Assembly: GCF_002795425.1 (NCBI RefSeq)
Contig: NZ_PHHA01000016.1
Location: forward strand, 1 to 59,642
Source of the DNA: Conservatibacter flavescens
GTDB lineage: Bacteria > Pseudomonadota > Gammaproteobacteria > Enterobacterales > Pasteurellaceae
Length of the DNA stretch: 59,642 nucleotides
Direction: 5' to 3'
How positions within the stretch are numbered: the stretch's first letter is position 1; each line of letters begins with the position of its first letter. Both the position numbers and the translations under genes were made by a program. This document shows positions 32,227 to 42,055 of the stretch, in pieces. A model generated the notes under the pieces. It did not search any database. It worked only from the letters and a program-made list of their open reading frames with translations, and was not told the DNA's origin.

Positions 32227-33441
32227 ATGAATAGAACGTTAGGAAGTACATTACTGGTCTCCGGTACAATGATTGGTGGAGGTATGCTCGCCATGCCGCT
32301 TACTTCTGCAGGTATGGGATTTGGCTTTACTTTTCTCTTATTAATCGCCATTTGGGCATTATTGACCTTTGCCGCCCTACTCTTCGTAGAAATTTATCAA
32401 ACCGCAGATCATGATGCGGGTATTGGCACACTCTCCGCTCAATATTTTGGAAAAGCCGGGCGTGTGATTTCTACTGCCGTCCTGATGATTTTCTTATATG
32501 CCTTGTTATCCGCTTATGTAACCGGTGGGGGATCGTTAATTTCTGGCGCCCTTGATATAGCCGATAATGATACCATGAGCAAATTAACAATAGTGCTATT
32601 TACGCTGATCTTTGGTGCGGTTGTCACCATCGGCACGCGCAGCACTGATGGTCTAAACCGTCTTCTTTTCTTTATCATGCTCGCCGCATTCGTTTTAGTG
32701 TTAATTTTACTCGTACCAAACATTCAGTTTGATAATTTGTTGGCGATGCCTATTGATACTGCATTATTTATCTCTGCCAGCCCTGTATTTTTCACCGCTT
32801 TTGGATTTCATGGCTCAATTCCAAGTTTAAATAACTATCTAGGTGGCAATATTAAAGCCCTGCGTTTTTCGATTATTACAGGTAGTTTAATTACGTTAAG
32901 TGCTTATATTTTATGGCAGCTCTCAACTCACGGCGTACTCAGCCAATCTAGCTTTCTTGACATTCTTAAAACCGATCCTACCCTTAATGGCCTTGTCAAT
33001 GCAACTTTACAGGCTACAGGTAGCTCAACAATTGCTTGGGTAGTGCGTATTTTCTCAGCACTAGCACTTATCACATCATTTTTAGGGGTTGCACTAGGTT
33101 TATTAGATGCCATTGATGATCTATTAAAACGTGTATTCAAGACTTCAGCCAATCGCTTGTCCTTAGGGCTACTGACCTTTCTGCCCCCACTTTTATTTGC
33201 ACTCTTCTATCCGCAAGGATTTGTCATGGCATTAGGCTATGCCGGCCAAATGTTCGCGTTCTATGCGGTTATCTTACCCGCTGCAATTGCTTGGAAAGCA
33301 CGTCAGGCTCATCCAAACTTACCTTACCGTGTTGGTGGTGGCACAGCTGCCCTGATTATTGTCGCAATATTAGGCGCAATTATCGTTTCCATTCCCCTTG
33401 CAATTAAAGCGGGATATTTGCCGTTCGTGGTAGGCGCTTAG
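32227..33441 (+). CDS. tyrP: aromatic amino acid permease (TyrP type)
   Basis: Proton-coupled inner-membrane importer of tyrosine or related aromatic amino acids (404 residues, about 11 membrane segments). It opens NRTLGSTLLVSGTMIGGGML followed by AMPLTSAGMGF, the discontinuous first helix of this family, and resembles E. coli TyrP more than Mtr. ATG 32227 is preferred to the TTG at 32221 because AGAGG is 6 bp before it. No TyrR box was recognised. Divergent from lacZ, closed by the terminator at 33489. Confidence 0.88.
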   Translation: MNRTLGSTLLVSGTMIGGGMLAMPLTSAGMGFGFTFLLLIAIWALLTFAALLFVEIYQTADHDAGIGTLSAQYFGKAGRVISTAVLMIFLYALLSAYVTGGGSLISGALDIADNDTMSKLTIVLFTLIFGAVVTIGTRSTDGLNRLLFFIMLAAFVLVLILLVPNIQFDNLLAMPIDTALFISASPVFFTAFGFHGSIPSLNNYLGGNIKALRFSIITGSLITLSAYILWQLSTHGVLSQSSFLDILKTDPTLNGLVNATLQATGSSTIAWVVRIFSALALITSFLGVALGLLDAIDDLLKRVFKTSANRLSLGLLTFLPPLLFALFYPQGFVMALGYAGQMFAFYAVILPAAIAWKARQAHPNLPYRVGGGTAALIIVAILGAIIVSIPLAIKAGYLPFVVGA

Positions 33442-33488
33442 TGCATTTCAATTGAGAATAGATGGTAACTTCATAAGGCGTGTATAGT

Positions 33489-33523
33489 AAAAGTGCGACA
33501 AAATCAAATTTGTCGCACTTTTT
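33489..33523. terminator. bidirectional terminator between tyrP and leuD
   Basis: AAAAGTGCGACAAA (33489-33502) pairs perfectly with TTTGTCGCACTTTT (33509-33522), with T tails on both strands. It looks like the inverted uptake-core design, but both arms read GTGCGAC instead of GTGCGGT. Confidence 0.8.
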
Positions 33524-33534
33524 AATATTATGAC

Positions 33535-34137
33535 TTAACGTAAGAAACTGGGAATATTTTTCTCATATTCCGCAATTTTAGCTTCATGTTGCAAGGTTAA
33601 GCCGATGTTGTCTAAGCCGTTTAATAGGCAATGGCGACGGAATTCGTCCAACTCAAAGTGATAGATTTTATCGCCAGTTTTCACTGTCATAGCTTCTAAA
33701 TCTACATCAATTTGTTTGCCTTCATTTGCCCATACCCATTGGAAGATTTCTTCCACTTCTTCTTCGCTTAAACGAATTGGCAGCATATGGTTATTTAAGC
33801 TGTTGTTGTAGAAAATATCGGCGAAACTTGGGGCGATCATCACTTTAAAACCGTAATCCGCCAATGCCCAAGGCGCATGTTCGCGCGATGAACCGCAACC
33901 TAAATTTTTACGCGCCAACAAAATAGTAGCGCCTTGATATTGTGGGAAATTTAGCACAAATTCCGGATTTGGCTGAGTTTCTGCTTCATCTAAATAACGC
34001 CATTCGTGGAATAAATGTTTGCCGAAGCCCACGCGGGTGATAGCTTGCAAAAATTGTTTCGGAATAATCGCATCAGTATCCACATTCGCAGCATCAAGGG
34101 GCACTACAAGCCCTGAATGTTGTTTTAATCCTGCCAT
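33535..34137 (-). CDS. leuD: 3-isopropylmalate dehydratase small subunit
   Basis: Small subunit (200 residues) of isopropylmalate isomerase, which converts 2-isopropylmalate to 3-isopropylmalate with LeuC. Conserved motifs are [20 protein letters not shown] at the start, [15 protein letters not shown] (substrate loop) and [17 protein letters not shown]. It lies 8 bp after leuC and is the last gene of the leu cluster. Confidence 0.96.
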   Translation of the reverse strand: MAGLKQHSGLVVPLDAANVDTDAIIPKQFLQAITRVGFGKHLFHEWRYLDEAETQPNPEFVLNFPQYQGATILLARKNLGCGSSREHAPWALADYGFKVMIAPSFADIFYNNSLNNHMLPIRLSEEEVEEIFQWVWANEGKQIDVDLEAMTVKTGDKIYHFELDEFRRHCLLNGLDNIGLTLQHEAKIAEYEKNIPSFLR

Positions 34138-34145
34138 AGTTCCCC

Positions 34146-35555
34146 CTAATTTAATTCCACATGACGAATATCAACAAATTTACCAAACACTGCGGCAGCC
34201 GCTGCCATTGCAGGACTGACTAAGTGGGTGCGACCGTTACGACCTTGGCGCCCCTCAAAGTTGCGGTTTGAGGTGGAAGCACAACGTTCCCACTCGCCTA
34301 AGCGGTCATCATTCATACCTAAGCACATTGAGCAACCCGGATTACGCCATTCTGCTCCCGCTTCAATAAAGATTTTATCCAAACCTTCTTTTTCCGCTTG
34401 TTCTTTTACCAAGCCTGAACCCGGCACTACTAAAATGCGTTTCACGTTATCCGCTTTTTTACGCCCTTTCATTACCGCAGCCGCCGCACGTAAATCTTCA
34501 ATACGCGAATTGGTGCAAGAGCCGATAAATACTTGATCTACAAACACATCTTTTAAGTCAGTATTCGGCTCCAAACCGATATATGCCAACGCTTTTTCCG
34601 CAGAAGCTTTAGTCACAGGATCAGCCATTTCTTGTGGGTTTGGCACAAGTTGATCGATACCGATTACTTGACCTGGGTTGGTTCCCCAAGTCACTTGCGG
34701 CGCGATCTCTGCTGCTTCAAGCACTACTACGCTGTCAAATTCTGCGCCTTCGTCTGATTTTAAGGTTTTCCAATATTCAACCGCCTCGTCCCAATCTTTG
34801 CCTTTTGGCGCGTGCGGACGACCTTTTAAATATTCAAAGGTGGTTTCATCTGGTGCGATCAATCCCGCTTTTGCACCGAATTCAATCGCCATATTACACA
34901 CAGTCATTCTGCCTTCCATCGAAAGATCACGAATAGCTTCACCACAGAATTCCACCACGTGTCCTGTGCCGCCTGCCATTGTAGTTTTGCCGATAATGGC
35001 AAGCACGATATCTTTTGCCGTAATACCCGGATTGACTTTACCCCGCACTTCCACTTTCATACTTTTTGCGCGCGCTTGTTTTAAAGTTTGGGTAGCGAGA
35101 ACGTGTTCTACTTCCGATGTTCCGATTCCGAATGCTAATGCTCCAAATGCCCCGTGAGTGGCGGTGTGAGAGTCACCGCACACAATGGTCATGCCTGGCA
35201 ACGTCAAGCCTTGTTCAGGCCCCATAACGTGCACGATACCTTGTTGTTTGGTATTCATATCAAACAATGAAATCCCTGTGGCTTTACAGTTTTTATCCAA
35301 CTCAAGCACTTGGATTTTGGCTTGCCCTTCAAGCAAATTCACATCACGCACTTGAGTAGAAATACTGTGATCCATCGTGCCGAAGGTTTTGCTCACTTGA
35401 CGCACTTCACGCCCTGCCACACGCAAACCGTCAAAGGCTTGTGGGCTGGTCACTTCGTGAATTAAATGGCGGTTAATATAAATAATCGGTGTTTCGCCTT
35501 CCGCCTCATGTACCACATGAGAGTCAAAAAGTTTTTGGTAGAGTGTTTTTTTCAT
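34146..35555 (-). CDS. leuC: 3-isopropylmalate dehydratase large subunit
   Basis: Large subunit (469 residues), aconitase family, with a [4Fe-4S] cluster. The cluster cysteines are visible in IGSCTNSR (near 347) and in [10 protein letters not shown] (near 407-410). The start [14 protein letters not shown] and the [20 protein letters not shown] block are typical. Length equals E. coli LeuC within a few residues. It is separated from leuB by 273 bp of hairpins and repeats, so leuCD may be expressed separately from leuAB. Confidence 0.96.
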   Translation of the reverse strand: MKKTLYQKLFDSHVVHEAEGETPIIYINRHLIHEVTSPQAFDGLRVAGREVRQVSKTFGTMDHSISTQVRDVNLLEGQAKIQVLELDKNCKATGISLFDMNTKQQGIVHVMGPEQGLTLPGMTIVCGDSHTATHGAFGALAFGIGTSEVEHVLATQTLKQARAKSMKVEVRGKVNPGITAKDIVLAIIGKTTMAGGTGHVVEFCGEAIRDLSMEGRMTVCNMAIEFGAKAGLIAPDETTFEYLKGRPHAPKGKDWDEAVEYWKTLKSDEGAEFDSVVVLEAAEIAPQVTWGTNPGQVIGIDQLVPNPQEMADPVTKASAEKALAYIGLEPNTDLKDVFVDQVFIGSCTNSRIEDLRAAAAVMKGRKKADNVKRILVVPGSGLVKEQAEKEGLDKIFIEAGAEWRNPGCSMCLGMNDDRLGEWERCASTSNRNFEGRQGRNGRTHLVSPAMAAAAAVFGKFVDIRHVELN

Positions 35556-35630
35556 AAGTAAATCTCGGTTGGTTTTTTATGCCTAGGGTTTTACTCTAGG
35601 TTAATCATTGTTCACCCCTCTCAGGGTTGG

Positions 35631-35667
35631 AAGTGCGGTCAAAAATCTCAAAATTTTCACCGCACTT
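35631..35667 (-). terminator. inverted uptake-core hairpin between leuB and leuC
   Basis: AAGTGCGGT (35631-35639) faces ACCGCACTT (35659-35667). A smaller CCTAG/CTAGG hairpin lies at 35583-35600. Together these could cut transcription before leuCD or act as an mRNA end point. Confidence 0.55.
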
Positions 35668-35775
35668 TGATTATCAATTTCCCCGTGTGCGTTGCCTGAG
35701 CGTGATACGATTTTTTCCGTTAAAAAAATCGGATCTAAGCGAGGAACAGCAACGCAGTCGGGGTGTTTTTCTTTG

Positions 35776-35807
35776 CCTACTTTCTTTGCACAAGCAAAGA
35801 AAGTAGG
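35776..35807. repeat. 14-bp-arm palindrome downstream of leuB
   Basis: CCTACTTTCTTTGC, a 4-base loop and its perfect complement form a long hairpin 21 bp past the leuB stop. It is followed by a GCGCCCAACGGGC hairpin (35808-35820). This resembles the dispersed 'tttctttgc...gcaaagaaa' intergenic elements of many gamma- and betaproteobacteria. Only one copy is seen here. Confidence 0.6.
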
Positions 35808-35828
35808 GCGCCCAACGGGCGAAAACCG

Positions 35829-36920
<1,092 letters not shown>

Positions 36921-36936
36921 TTAATAATGAATTTTT

Positions 36937-37003
36937 GTAGGGGCGTATTGCATACGCCCTTGAAATGTTCTGATTTTTTATTGGGGCGTATGCAATACGC
37001 CCC
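36937..37003. repeat. two inverted copies of a GGGCGTAT palindrome element
   Basis: GGGGCGTATTGCATACGCCC (36940-36959) and its inverted copy (36983-37003) lie in the leuA-leuB gap. Each copy is itself a hairpin, with arms GGGCGTAT/ATACGCCC, and the two can also pair with one another. A diverged third copy lies at 51784-51804. I take this as a dispersed intergenic element. Confidence 0.75.
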
Positions 37004-37014
37004 AACATTCAGCA

Positions 37015-38568
37015 TTACACACCTTGAGTATGTTTCGCTTTCAAATCTGCCACTTTGTGTGAACGGTAAATGGCGTTGATCGCGTGGATTAAGGCACGTG
37101 CAGATGACTCAATAATATCCGTTGCCAAGCCTACACCATGGAATTTACGCCCTTCATGTTCTACCACAATATCCACTTGCCCTAAGGCTTCTGCCCCTTC
37201 GCCTTTAGCGGTTAAATTATAGTGCGACATGGTAATCTCTAATCCGGTTAATGCCAGAATGGCATTATAAGTGGCATCAACAGGACCGTTACCGCCGGTA
37301 GAAACCGTGCTTAATTTTTCGCCGTCTAATTCAAGCTGTACGAATGAGGTAGCCGGGAATTCACTCACGGAATGCGCAGAGATTTTGTCTAATTTCAAAC
37401 GGTCTTCGTCTCCCTGCTGCATATCAATAAATGCCAATGCCTCAAGATCGTAATCAAATACTTGCCCTTTTTTGTCTGCCAATTTCAAGAAAGCTTCGTA
37501 TAATTTATCCAAATCGTAATCCGATTCGGTATAGCCCATATCGGCCATATGCCCTTTCACCGCAGCACGTCCCGAACGGGCCGTAAGGTTAAGTTTTTCT
37601 TTTTTCAACCCGATGGATTCCGGTGACATAATTTCATAGGTATTTTTGTTTTTCAACATGCCATCTTGGTGAATACCGGAAGAATGTGCAAACGCATTAT
37701 CCCCAACAATAGCTTTATTCGGCTGGATCGGCATATTACAAAGCTGACTCACCATTTGGCTGACCCGATGAATTTCCTGAGTGTTAATGCGCGTATCAAT
37801 GCCGAACATATCCTGACGGGTTTTAATCGCCATGACAACCTCTTCCAACGCCGTATTACCCGCCCGCTCGCCGATACCATTAATGGTACATTCAATTTGG
37901 CGCGCCCCGTTCATCACAGCGGTTAATGAATTTGCCGTCGCCATACCCAAATCATTGTGGCAATGTACGGAAACTATGGCTTTATCAATATTTGGTACGC
38001 GGTTCATCACTTGATGAATCATATTGCCATATTCCGTCGGCAAACAAAAGCCTACCGTATCAGGGATATTCACCGTGGTGGCTCCTGCGTTGATTGCCGC
38101 TTCCACAATGCGACAAATATTGTCAATGCCCGTACGCCCTGCATCTTCACAGGAAAACTCGACATCGTCGGTATAATTTCTTGCACGTTTCACCGCTTTA
38201 ACAGCGCGTTCAACCACATCTTCAAAGGTGCTTTTCAATTTGGCTTCCACATGTAAAGCGGAGCTGGCGATAAAAGTGTGAATACGGTAAGCCTCAGCCA
38301 CTCTCAACGCCTCATATGCCGCATCAATATCTTTATCGACTGCTCGAGACAATGCAGCCACACGACTATTTTTAATATGGCGAGCAATCGTTTGTACAGA
38401 TTCAAAATCACCACTTGATGAAACTGGAAACCCGACCTCCATAACGTCCACACCCAGTCTTTCTAAGGCAAGTGCAATTTGTAATTTTTCTTTTACAGTT
38501 AAACTGGCTTTCAACGCCTGCTCACCATCACGCAATGTCGTATCAAAGATAATCACATTATTTGTCAT
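37015..38568 (-). CDS. leuA: 2-isopropylmalate synthase
   Basis: First committed step of leucine synthesis: acetyl-CoA plus 2-ketoisovalerate (517 residues). The HMGL-like TIM barrel begins [20 protein letters not shown] and holds the metal histidines in [11 protein letters not shown]. The C-terminal LeuA dimerisation/regulatory domain (about 390-515) binds leucine for feedback inhibition. First gene of the cluster, expressed under the attenuator at 38624 and leader peptide at 38693. Confidence 0.97.
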   Translation of the reverse strand: MTNNVIIFDTTLRDGEQALKASLTVKEKLQIALALERLGVDVMEVGFPVSSSGDFESVQTIARHIKNSRVAALSRAVDKDIDAAYEALRVAEAYRIHTFIASSALHVEAKLKSTFEDVVERAVKAVKRARNYTDDVEFSCEDAGRTGIDNICRIVEAAINAGATTVNIPDTVGFCLPTEYGNMIHQVMNRVPNIDKAIVSVHCHNDLGMATANSLTAVMNGARQIECTINGIGERAGNTALEEVVMAIKTRQDMFGIDTRINTQEIHRVSQMVSQLCNMPIQPNKAIVGDNAFAHSSGIHQDGMLKNKNTYEIMSPESIGLKKEKLNLTARSGRAAVKGHMADMGYTESDYDLDKLYEAFLKLADKKGQVFDYDLEALAFIDMQQGDEDRLKLDKISAHSVSEFPATSFVQLELDGEKLSTVSTGGNGPVDATYNAILALTGLEITMSHYNLTAKGEGAEALGQVDIVVEHEGRKFHGVGLATDIIESSARALIHAINAIYRSHKVADLKAKHTQGV

Positions 38569-38623
38569 AGAATGTTCCTTATTTAGTCAAAAGTGCGGTC
38601 AAAAAATACTATATTTTTCAGGT

Positions 38624-38656
38624 ATAAAAAAACCCGCTTTTAATGTGCGGGTTTTG
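38624..38656 (-). terminator. leu operon attenuator terminator
   Basis: On the minus strand AAACCCGC (38654-38647) pairs with GCGGGTTT (38637-38630) and a run of seven T follows. It sits between the leader peptide and leuA, the classic attenuation position. The uptake core near 38591-38600 lies just after it. Confidence 0.85.
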
Positions 38657-38692
38657 TTTGGATTCGGAAGCTATATTTCTTTTATCCACGCC

Positions 38693-38743
38693 TTAGCCGC
38701 ACAAAGAATGTGAGAGCAGAAGGTTGAGAGATAAAGCAGTCAT
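38693..38743 (-). CDS. leuL: leu operon leader peptide
   Basis: A 16-residue peptide, MTALSLNLLLSHSLCG, with six leucine codons, four of them clustered (TTA, CTC, then CTT, CTG, CTC, then TTG). Ribosome stalling at these codons when leucyl-tRNA is scarce would prevent the terminator at 38624 from forming. It is too short for standard gene callers but position and codon content are decisive. Confidence 0.88.
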   Translation of the reverse strand: MTALSLNLLLSHSLCG

Positions 38744-38785
38744 ATTCCACATAATTTATTATCCAAACAGATGAAAACTGAAGTT

Positions 38786-38813
38786 ATCTTACTCTATTGA
38801 AACAAGCTGTCAA
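38786..38813 (-). promoter_or_regulatory. leu operon promoter
   Basis: On the minus strand TTGACA (38813-38808) is followed after 16 bp by TAAGAT (38791-38786). The start would be near 38779, about 36 bp before the leader peptide. The rest of 38744-39037 is AT-rich; it must also hold the divergent ccmA promoter, but no other element was recognised. Confidence 0.55.
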
Positions 38814-39037
38814 ACACTTTTTTCCATCATTATCAAAACACAAAAGAATTATATTTCATCATTTTACGCAATAGTAAAATTTTATTCTAAAACCATGCGC
38901 AATACTCTACATAAAATCCAGCCATACTGTGCATTTATAAAATAACAAATTTATTTATTTTTTCTCACACCTTAATGCGAAAAATAAAGCGCTTATGCTA
39001 AAATAGGCACATTTCTGACTGACCCAATAATACAATC

Positions 39038-39679
39038 ATGCCGAATATTAATCAGCTTCATCTCCACAATTTAAGTTGCCAGCGCGGTGAAAAATGCCTA
39101 TTTAGCGGACTTGAACTACACTTACAGAGCGGTGATTTTGTCCAAATAGAAGGCCATAATGGTATCGGCAAAACAAGCTTATTACGCATTATTGCTGGCC
39201 TCGCGACACCATTAAAAGGCACTGTCCATTGGAATGGTGAGGATATTCGTCACAATCGCGAAACATTTTATTCTGATTTATTATATTTGGGTCATGCTTC
39301 AGGCATAAAACCTGAATTAACTGCATGGGAAAATTTGAAGTTCTATCAAAAAATCAGTGCGAGCAAACAAGGAGATGAAATACTTTGGGATGTCCTACAA
39401 ATAGTCGGTTTATTAGGACGAGAAGATATTGTCGCAGCACAATTATCCGCAGGGCAACAAAAACGCATTGCACTTGCTCGTTTGTGGCTTTCTCAAGCCC
39501 CCCTATGGATTTTAGATGAGCCTTTTAATGCCATTGATAAAAGCGGTGTGCAAGTATTAACGAATTTATTTGAACAACACGCAGAACGAAACGGCATTGT
39601 AATATTAACTAGCCATCAAGAAGTGCCTAGCAATCAACTTAAAATAGTGCGGTTAGAAAAATTTAAATTTTTGGAATAA
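39038..39679 (+). CDS. ccmA: cytochrome c biogenesis ABC ATPase CcmA
   Basis: ATPase (213 residues) of the CcmABCD complex, which releases haem-loaded CcmE for cytochrome c assembly. Walker A is [12 protein letters not shown] (about 37-48), the signature [16 protein letters not shown], and Walker [14 protein letters not shown]. It is 4 bp upstream of ccmB. First gene of the ccm cluster, divergent from leuA. A cluster arranged ccmABC-D-E-F-G-H-I is the system I type used in gammaproteobacteria. Confidence 0.95.
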   Translation: MPNINQLHLHNLSCQRGEKCLFSGLELHLQSGDFVQIEGHNGIGKTSLLRIIAGLATPLKGTVHWNGEDIRHNRETFYSDLLYLGHASGIKPELTAWENLKFYQKISASKQGDEILWDVLQIVGLLGREDIVAAQLSAGQQKRIALARLWLSQAPLWILDEPFNAIDKSGVQVLTNLFEQHAERNGIVILTSHQEVPSNQLKIVRLEKFKFLE

Positions 39680-39683
39680 CACC

Positions 39684-40349
39684 ATGATTTTTATGCAAAT
39701 TATCAAACGAGAACTGCAAATCGCCATGCGTAAACAAGCAGAAATTCTCAATCCACTGTGGTTCTTTTTAATTGTAATCACCTTGTTTCCTTTAGTCATT
39801 GGTCCCGACCCAGTGTTATTATCTCGTATTGCCACTGGCGTAGCGTGGGTGTCGGCGTTGCTTTCCGCTTTATTATCTTTTGAACGCTTATTTCGAGATG
39901 ATTTTATCGATGGCTCATTAGAACAATTAATGATAACGCCCCTCCCTCTCCCATTAACTGCTCTAGCCAAAGTGATCGCACATTGGTTGCTCACTGGGTT
40001 GCCCCTCATTATTTTGTCGCCCATCGCTGCATTATTATTATCTCTCGACGTAAAAATTTGGTGGGCCTTAGTTCTCACTTTACTGATCGGCACCCCCATT
40101 CTAAGCTGTCTTGGCGCAATCGGAGTAGCGCTCACTGTGGGATTACGTAAAGGCGGAGTATTGCTTAGCTTATTAGTCGTGCCTTTATTTATTCCCGTGT
40201 TAATTTTTGCAGCTTCAGTTCTAGAAGCCGCCACGCTCAACCTGCCTTATAACGGACAGTTGGCGATTTTAGGGGCGATGCTTGCTGCAGCCCTCACCCT
40301 TTCGCCTTTTGCCATTGCAAGTGCCTTACGCATTAGCTTGGCTCAATAA
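39684..40349 (+). CDS. ccmB: haem exporter permease CcmB
   Basis: Inner-membrane subunit (221 residues, six membrane segments) that works with CcmA and CcmC. The FERLFRDDFIDGSLEQLMIT segment after helix 2 is a CcmB hallmark. ATG 39684 is preferred; an ATG three codons later (39693) is possible. Followed by an unusual 201-bp gap before ccmC that contains a hairpin (40355-40382) and an FNR-like site. Confidence 0.94.
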   Translation: MIFMQIIKRELQIAMRKQAEILNPLWFFLIVITLFPLVIGPDPVLLSRIATGVAWVSALLSALLSFERLFRDDFIDGSLEQLMITPLPLPLTALAKVIAHWLLTGLPLIILSPIAALLLSLDVKIWWALVLTLLIGTPILSCLGAIGVALTVGLRKGGVLLSLLVVPLFIPVLIFAASVLEAATLNLPYNGQLAILGAMLAAALTLSPFAIASALRISLAQ

Positions 40350-40413
40350 TCTAAGAAACCTTTGGGATTGTCTGAAGGTTTCACCTAAACCATACGTTCG
40401 CCATGTACAAATT

Positions 40414-40427
40414 TTGAGTTAGATCAA
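40414..40427 (+). promoter_or_regulatory. FNR-like box upstream of ccmC
   Basis: TTGAG-TTAG-ATCAA differs from the FNR consensus TTGAT-N4-ATCAA at one base. A -10-like CTAAAT at 40447-40452 puts the site about 40 bp upstream of a possible start, the activating position. It suggests a second, anaerobically induced promoter for ccmC onward. Confidence 0.55.
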
Positions 40428-40550
40428 TGAACCTAGTTATTTACCTCTAAATGGTTACTTTATCGTTTATGGTTATTAGTGCCTTAAAGTCGATGGTTAT
40501 GTTAGAATTGTTAAAAATTTATTATACAAAGACTGATTCAAGGAAACATT

Positions 40551-41288
40551 ATGTGGAAGTGGTTACATCCATATGCAAAAGCGGAAACCCAATATCATTT
40601 ATGCGGAAAATTTATTCCCTTTTTTGCTTTATTAACTGTCTTATTACTCGGCATAGGATTAGTTTGGGGCTTAGCATTCGCACCGGCAGATTATCAACAG
40701 GGTAATAGCTTCCGTATTATGTATATACATGTTCCATCTGCAATTTGGTCCATGAGTATTTATGTATCAATGGCAATTGCGGGCATTATCGGTTTGGTAT
40801 GGCAGATTAAGCAAGCGCACATTTCAATTATCGCAATGGCGCCTATTGGTGCAGTATTTAATTTTCTGGCTTTAGCCACCGGTGCCATTTGGGGTAAACC
40901 AATGTGGGGGACTTGGTGGGTTTGGGATGCCCGTTTAACCTCCTCACTGATTCTATTCTTTTTATATTTAGGTGTAATGGCCTTATATTCTGCTTTTCAG
41001 GATCGTAATACGGGCTTGGGCTTAAAAGCCGCAGCAATCTTATCAATTGTTGGCGTGATTAATATTCCCATTATCCATTTTTCCGTAGAATGGTGGAATA
41101 CCCTACATCAGGGGGCAAGTATTACTAAATTTGAAAAACCGTCCATTGCTACCCCAATGCTAATCCCGTTGATTCTCAGCATTTTTGGTTTTATGGCATT
41201 AACAATTTGGTTAACTTTAGTGCGTTATCGTAACGCCTTGCTCAAAGATGAAATTAAACGCCCTTGGGTTCAAGCATTAGCAAAGTAA
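40551..41288 (+). CDS. ccmC: haem handling protein CcmC
   Basis: Inner-membrane protein (245 residues, six membrane segments) that attaches haem to the histidine of CcmE. The tryptophan-rich WWD motif is seen in GTWWVWDARLTSSLILFFLY, flanked by conserved histidines (YIHVPSA and IHFSVEWWNTLHQG). ATG 40551 follows AAGGAAAC. Length matches E. coli CcmC. Confidence 0.95.
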   Translation: MWKWLHPYAKAETQYHLCGKFIPFFALLTVLLLGIGLVWGLAFAPADYQQGNSFRIMYIHVPSAIWSMSIYVSMAIAGIIGLVWQIKQAHISIIAMAPIGAVFNFLALATGAIWGKPMWGTWWVWDARLTSSLILFFLYLGVMALYSAFQDRNTGLGLKAAAILSIVGVINIPIIHFSVEWWNTLHQGASITKFEKPSIATPMLIPLILSIFGFMALTIWLTLVRYRNALLKDEIKRPWVQALAK

Positions 41289-41333
41289 TCTAAGTGCGGT
41301 CGATTTTTTAAAATTTTTTATAGAGAGTGAATT

Positions 41334-41540
41334 ATGTTTTTTCAAACGTGGAGTGATTTTTTTGATATGGGGGGCTACGGCTTTTATGTTTGGCTCGCCT
41401 ATGGCATTTCGCTACTGTGTATTATGGTGCTAATTATACAAAGCTATAAAGGCAAAGACGTTGTATTACGTGAAATTCGTCGTGAACAACAACGTCAAGC
41501 TCGCCAACAAGCTGCACAAAGACGAATGGGGGGACTATGA
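41334..41540 (+). CDS. ccmD: haem exporter protein CcmD
   Basis: Small single-pass membrane protein (68 residues) that stabilises the CcmABC-CcmE complex. One membrane helix (about 16-38) with [14 protein letters not shown] before it and a positively charged tail ([14 protein letters not shown]). It overlaps ccmE by 4 bp (ATGA). Confidence 0.9.
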   Translation: MFFQTWSDFFDMGGYGFYVWLAYGISLLCIMVLIIQSYKGKDVVLREIRREQQRQARQQAAQRRMGGL

Positions 41541-42055
41541 ACCCAAGACGTAAATCACGATTGAATATTATTTTATTAGTCTTATTAGGCGTGTCTATCG
41601 CAACAGGACTTATGCTCTATGCTTTACGACAAAATATCGACTTATTCTATACTCCAACAGAAGTGGTTTATGGCAAAAATGATAATGCCGATACCAAGCC
41701 CAAAGTTGGTCAACGTATCCGCGTTGGTGGCATGGTAGTAGCCGGCACAGTGGAACGAGATGCCAAAAGCCTGCAAGTCAAATTTGACTTAAATGATATA
41801 GGCCCTTCTATTACTGTTGAATATGAAGGTATTTTGCCCGATTTATTTCGTGAAGGACAAGGCATTGTCGCACAAGGTGTACTTAAAGCGCCTACTGTAT
41901 TAGCCGCAACTGAAGTGCTAGCAAAACATGATGAAAACTACGTGCCACCTGAGCTGGACGAACAAATGAAAAAAGTCCATCAACCGATGGGCGTTTCTGA
42001 TTTAAAAGCTGAATCTGAGCGCGATCGAATGGCGAAAGAACAAGAGACAAAATAA
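41537..42055 (+). CDS. ccmE: cytochrome c-type haem chaperone CcmE
   Basis: Periplasmic, membrane-anchored OB-fold protein (172 residues) that carries haem from CcmABCD to CcmF. One N-terminal membrane segment (about 10-30), then the OB fold with [11 protein letters not shown]. The haem-binding motif is LAKHDENY, with His131 as covalent haem ligand and Tyr135 as axial ligand. It overlaps ccmD by 4 bp and ccmF by 1 bp. Confidence 0.96.
   Translation: MNPRRKSRLNIILLVLLGVSIATGLMLYALRQNIDLFYTPTEVVYGKNDNADTKPKVGQRIRVGGMVVAGTVERDAKSLQVKFDLNDIGPSITVEYEGILPDLFREGQGIVAQGVLKAPTVLAATEVLAKHDENYVPPELDEQMKKVHQPMGVSDLKAESERDRMAKEQETK

Noticed and set aside
34678-35157. A 159-residue plus-strand frame.
   Set aside because: Antisense shadow of leuC with a serine/proline-rich composition and no start signals.
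39653-40240. A 195-residue minus-strand frame.
   Set aside because: Antisense to ccmB, whose membrane-protein codons leave the opposite strand open.
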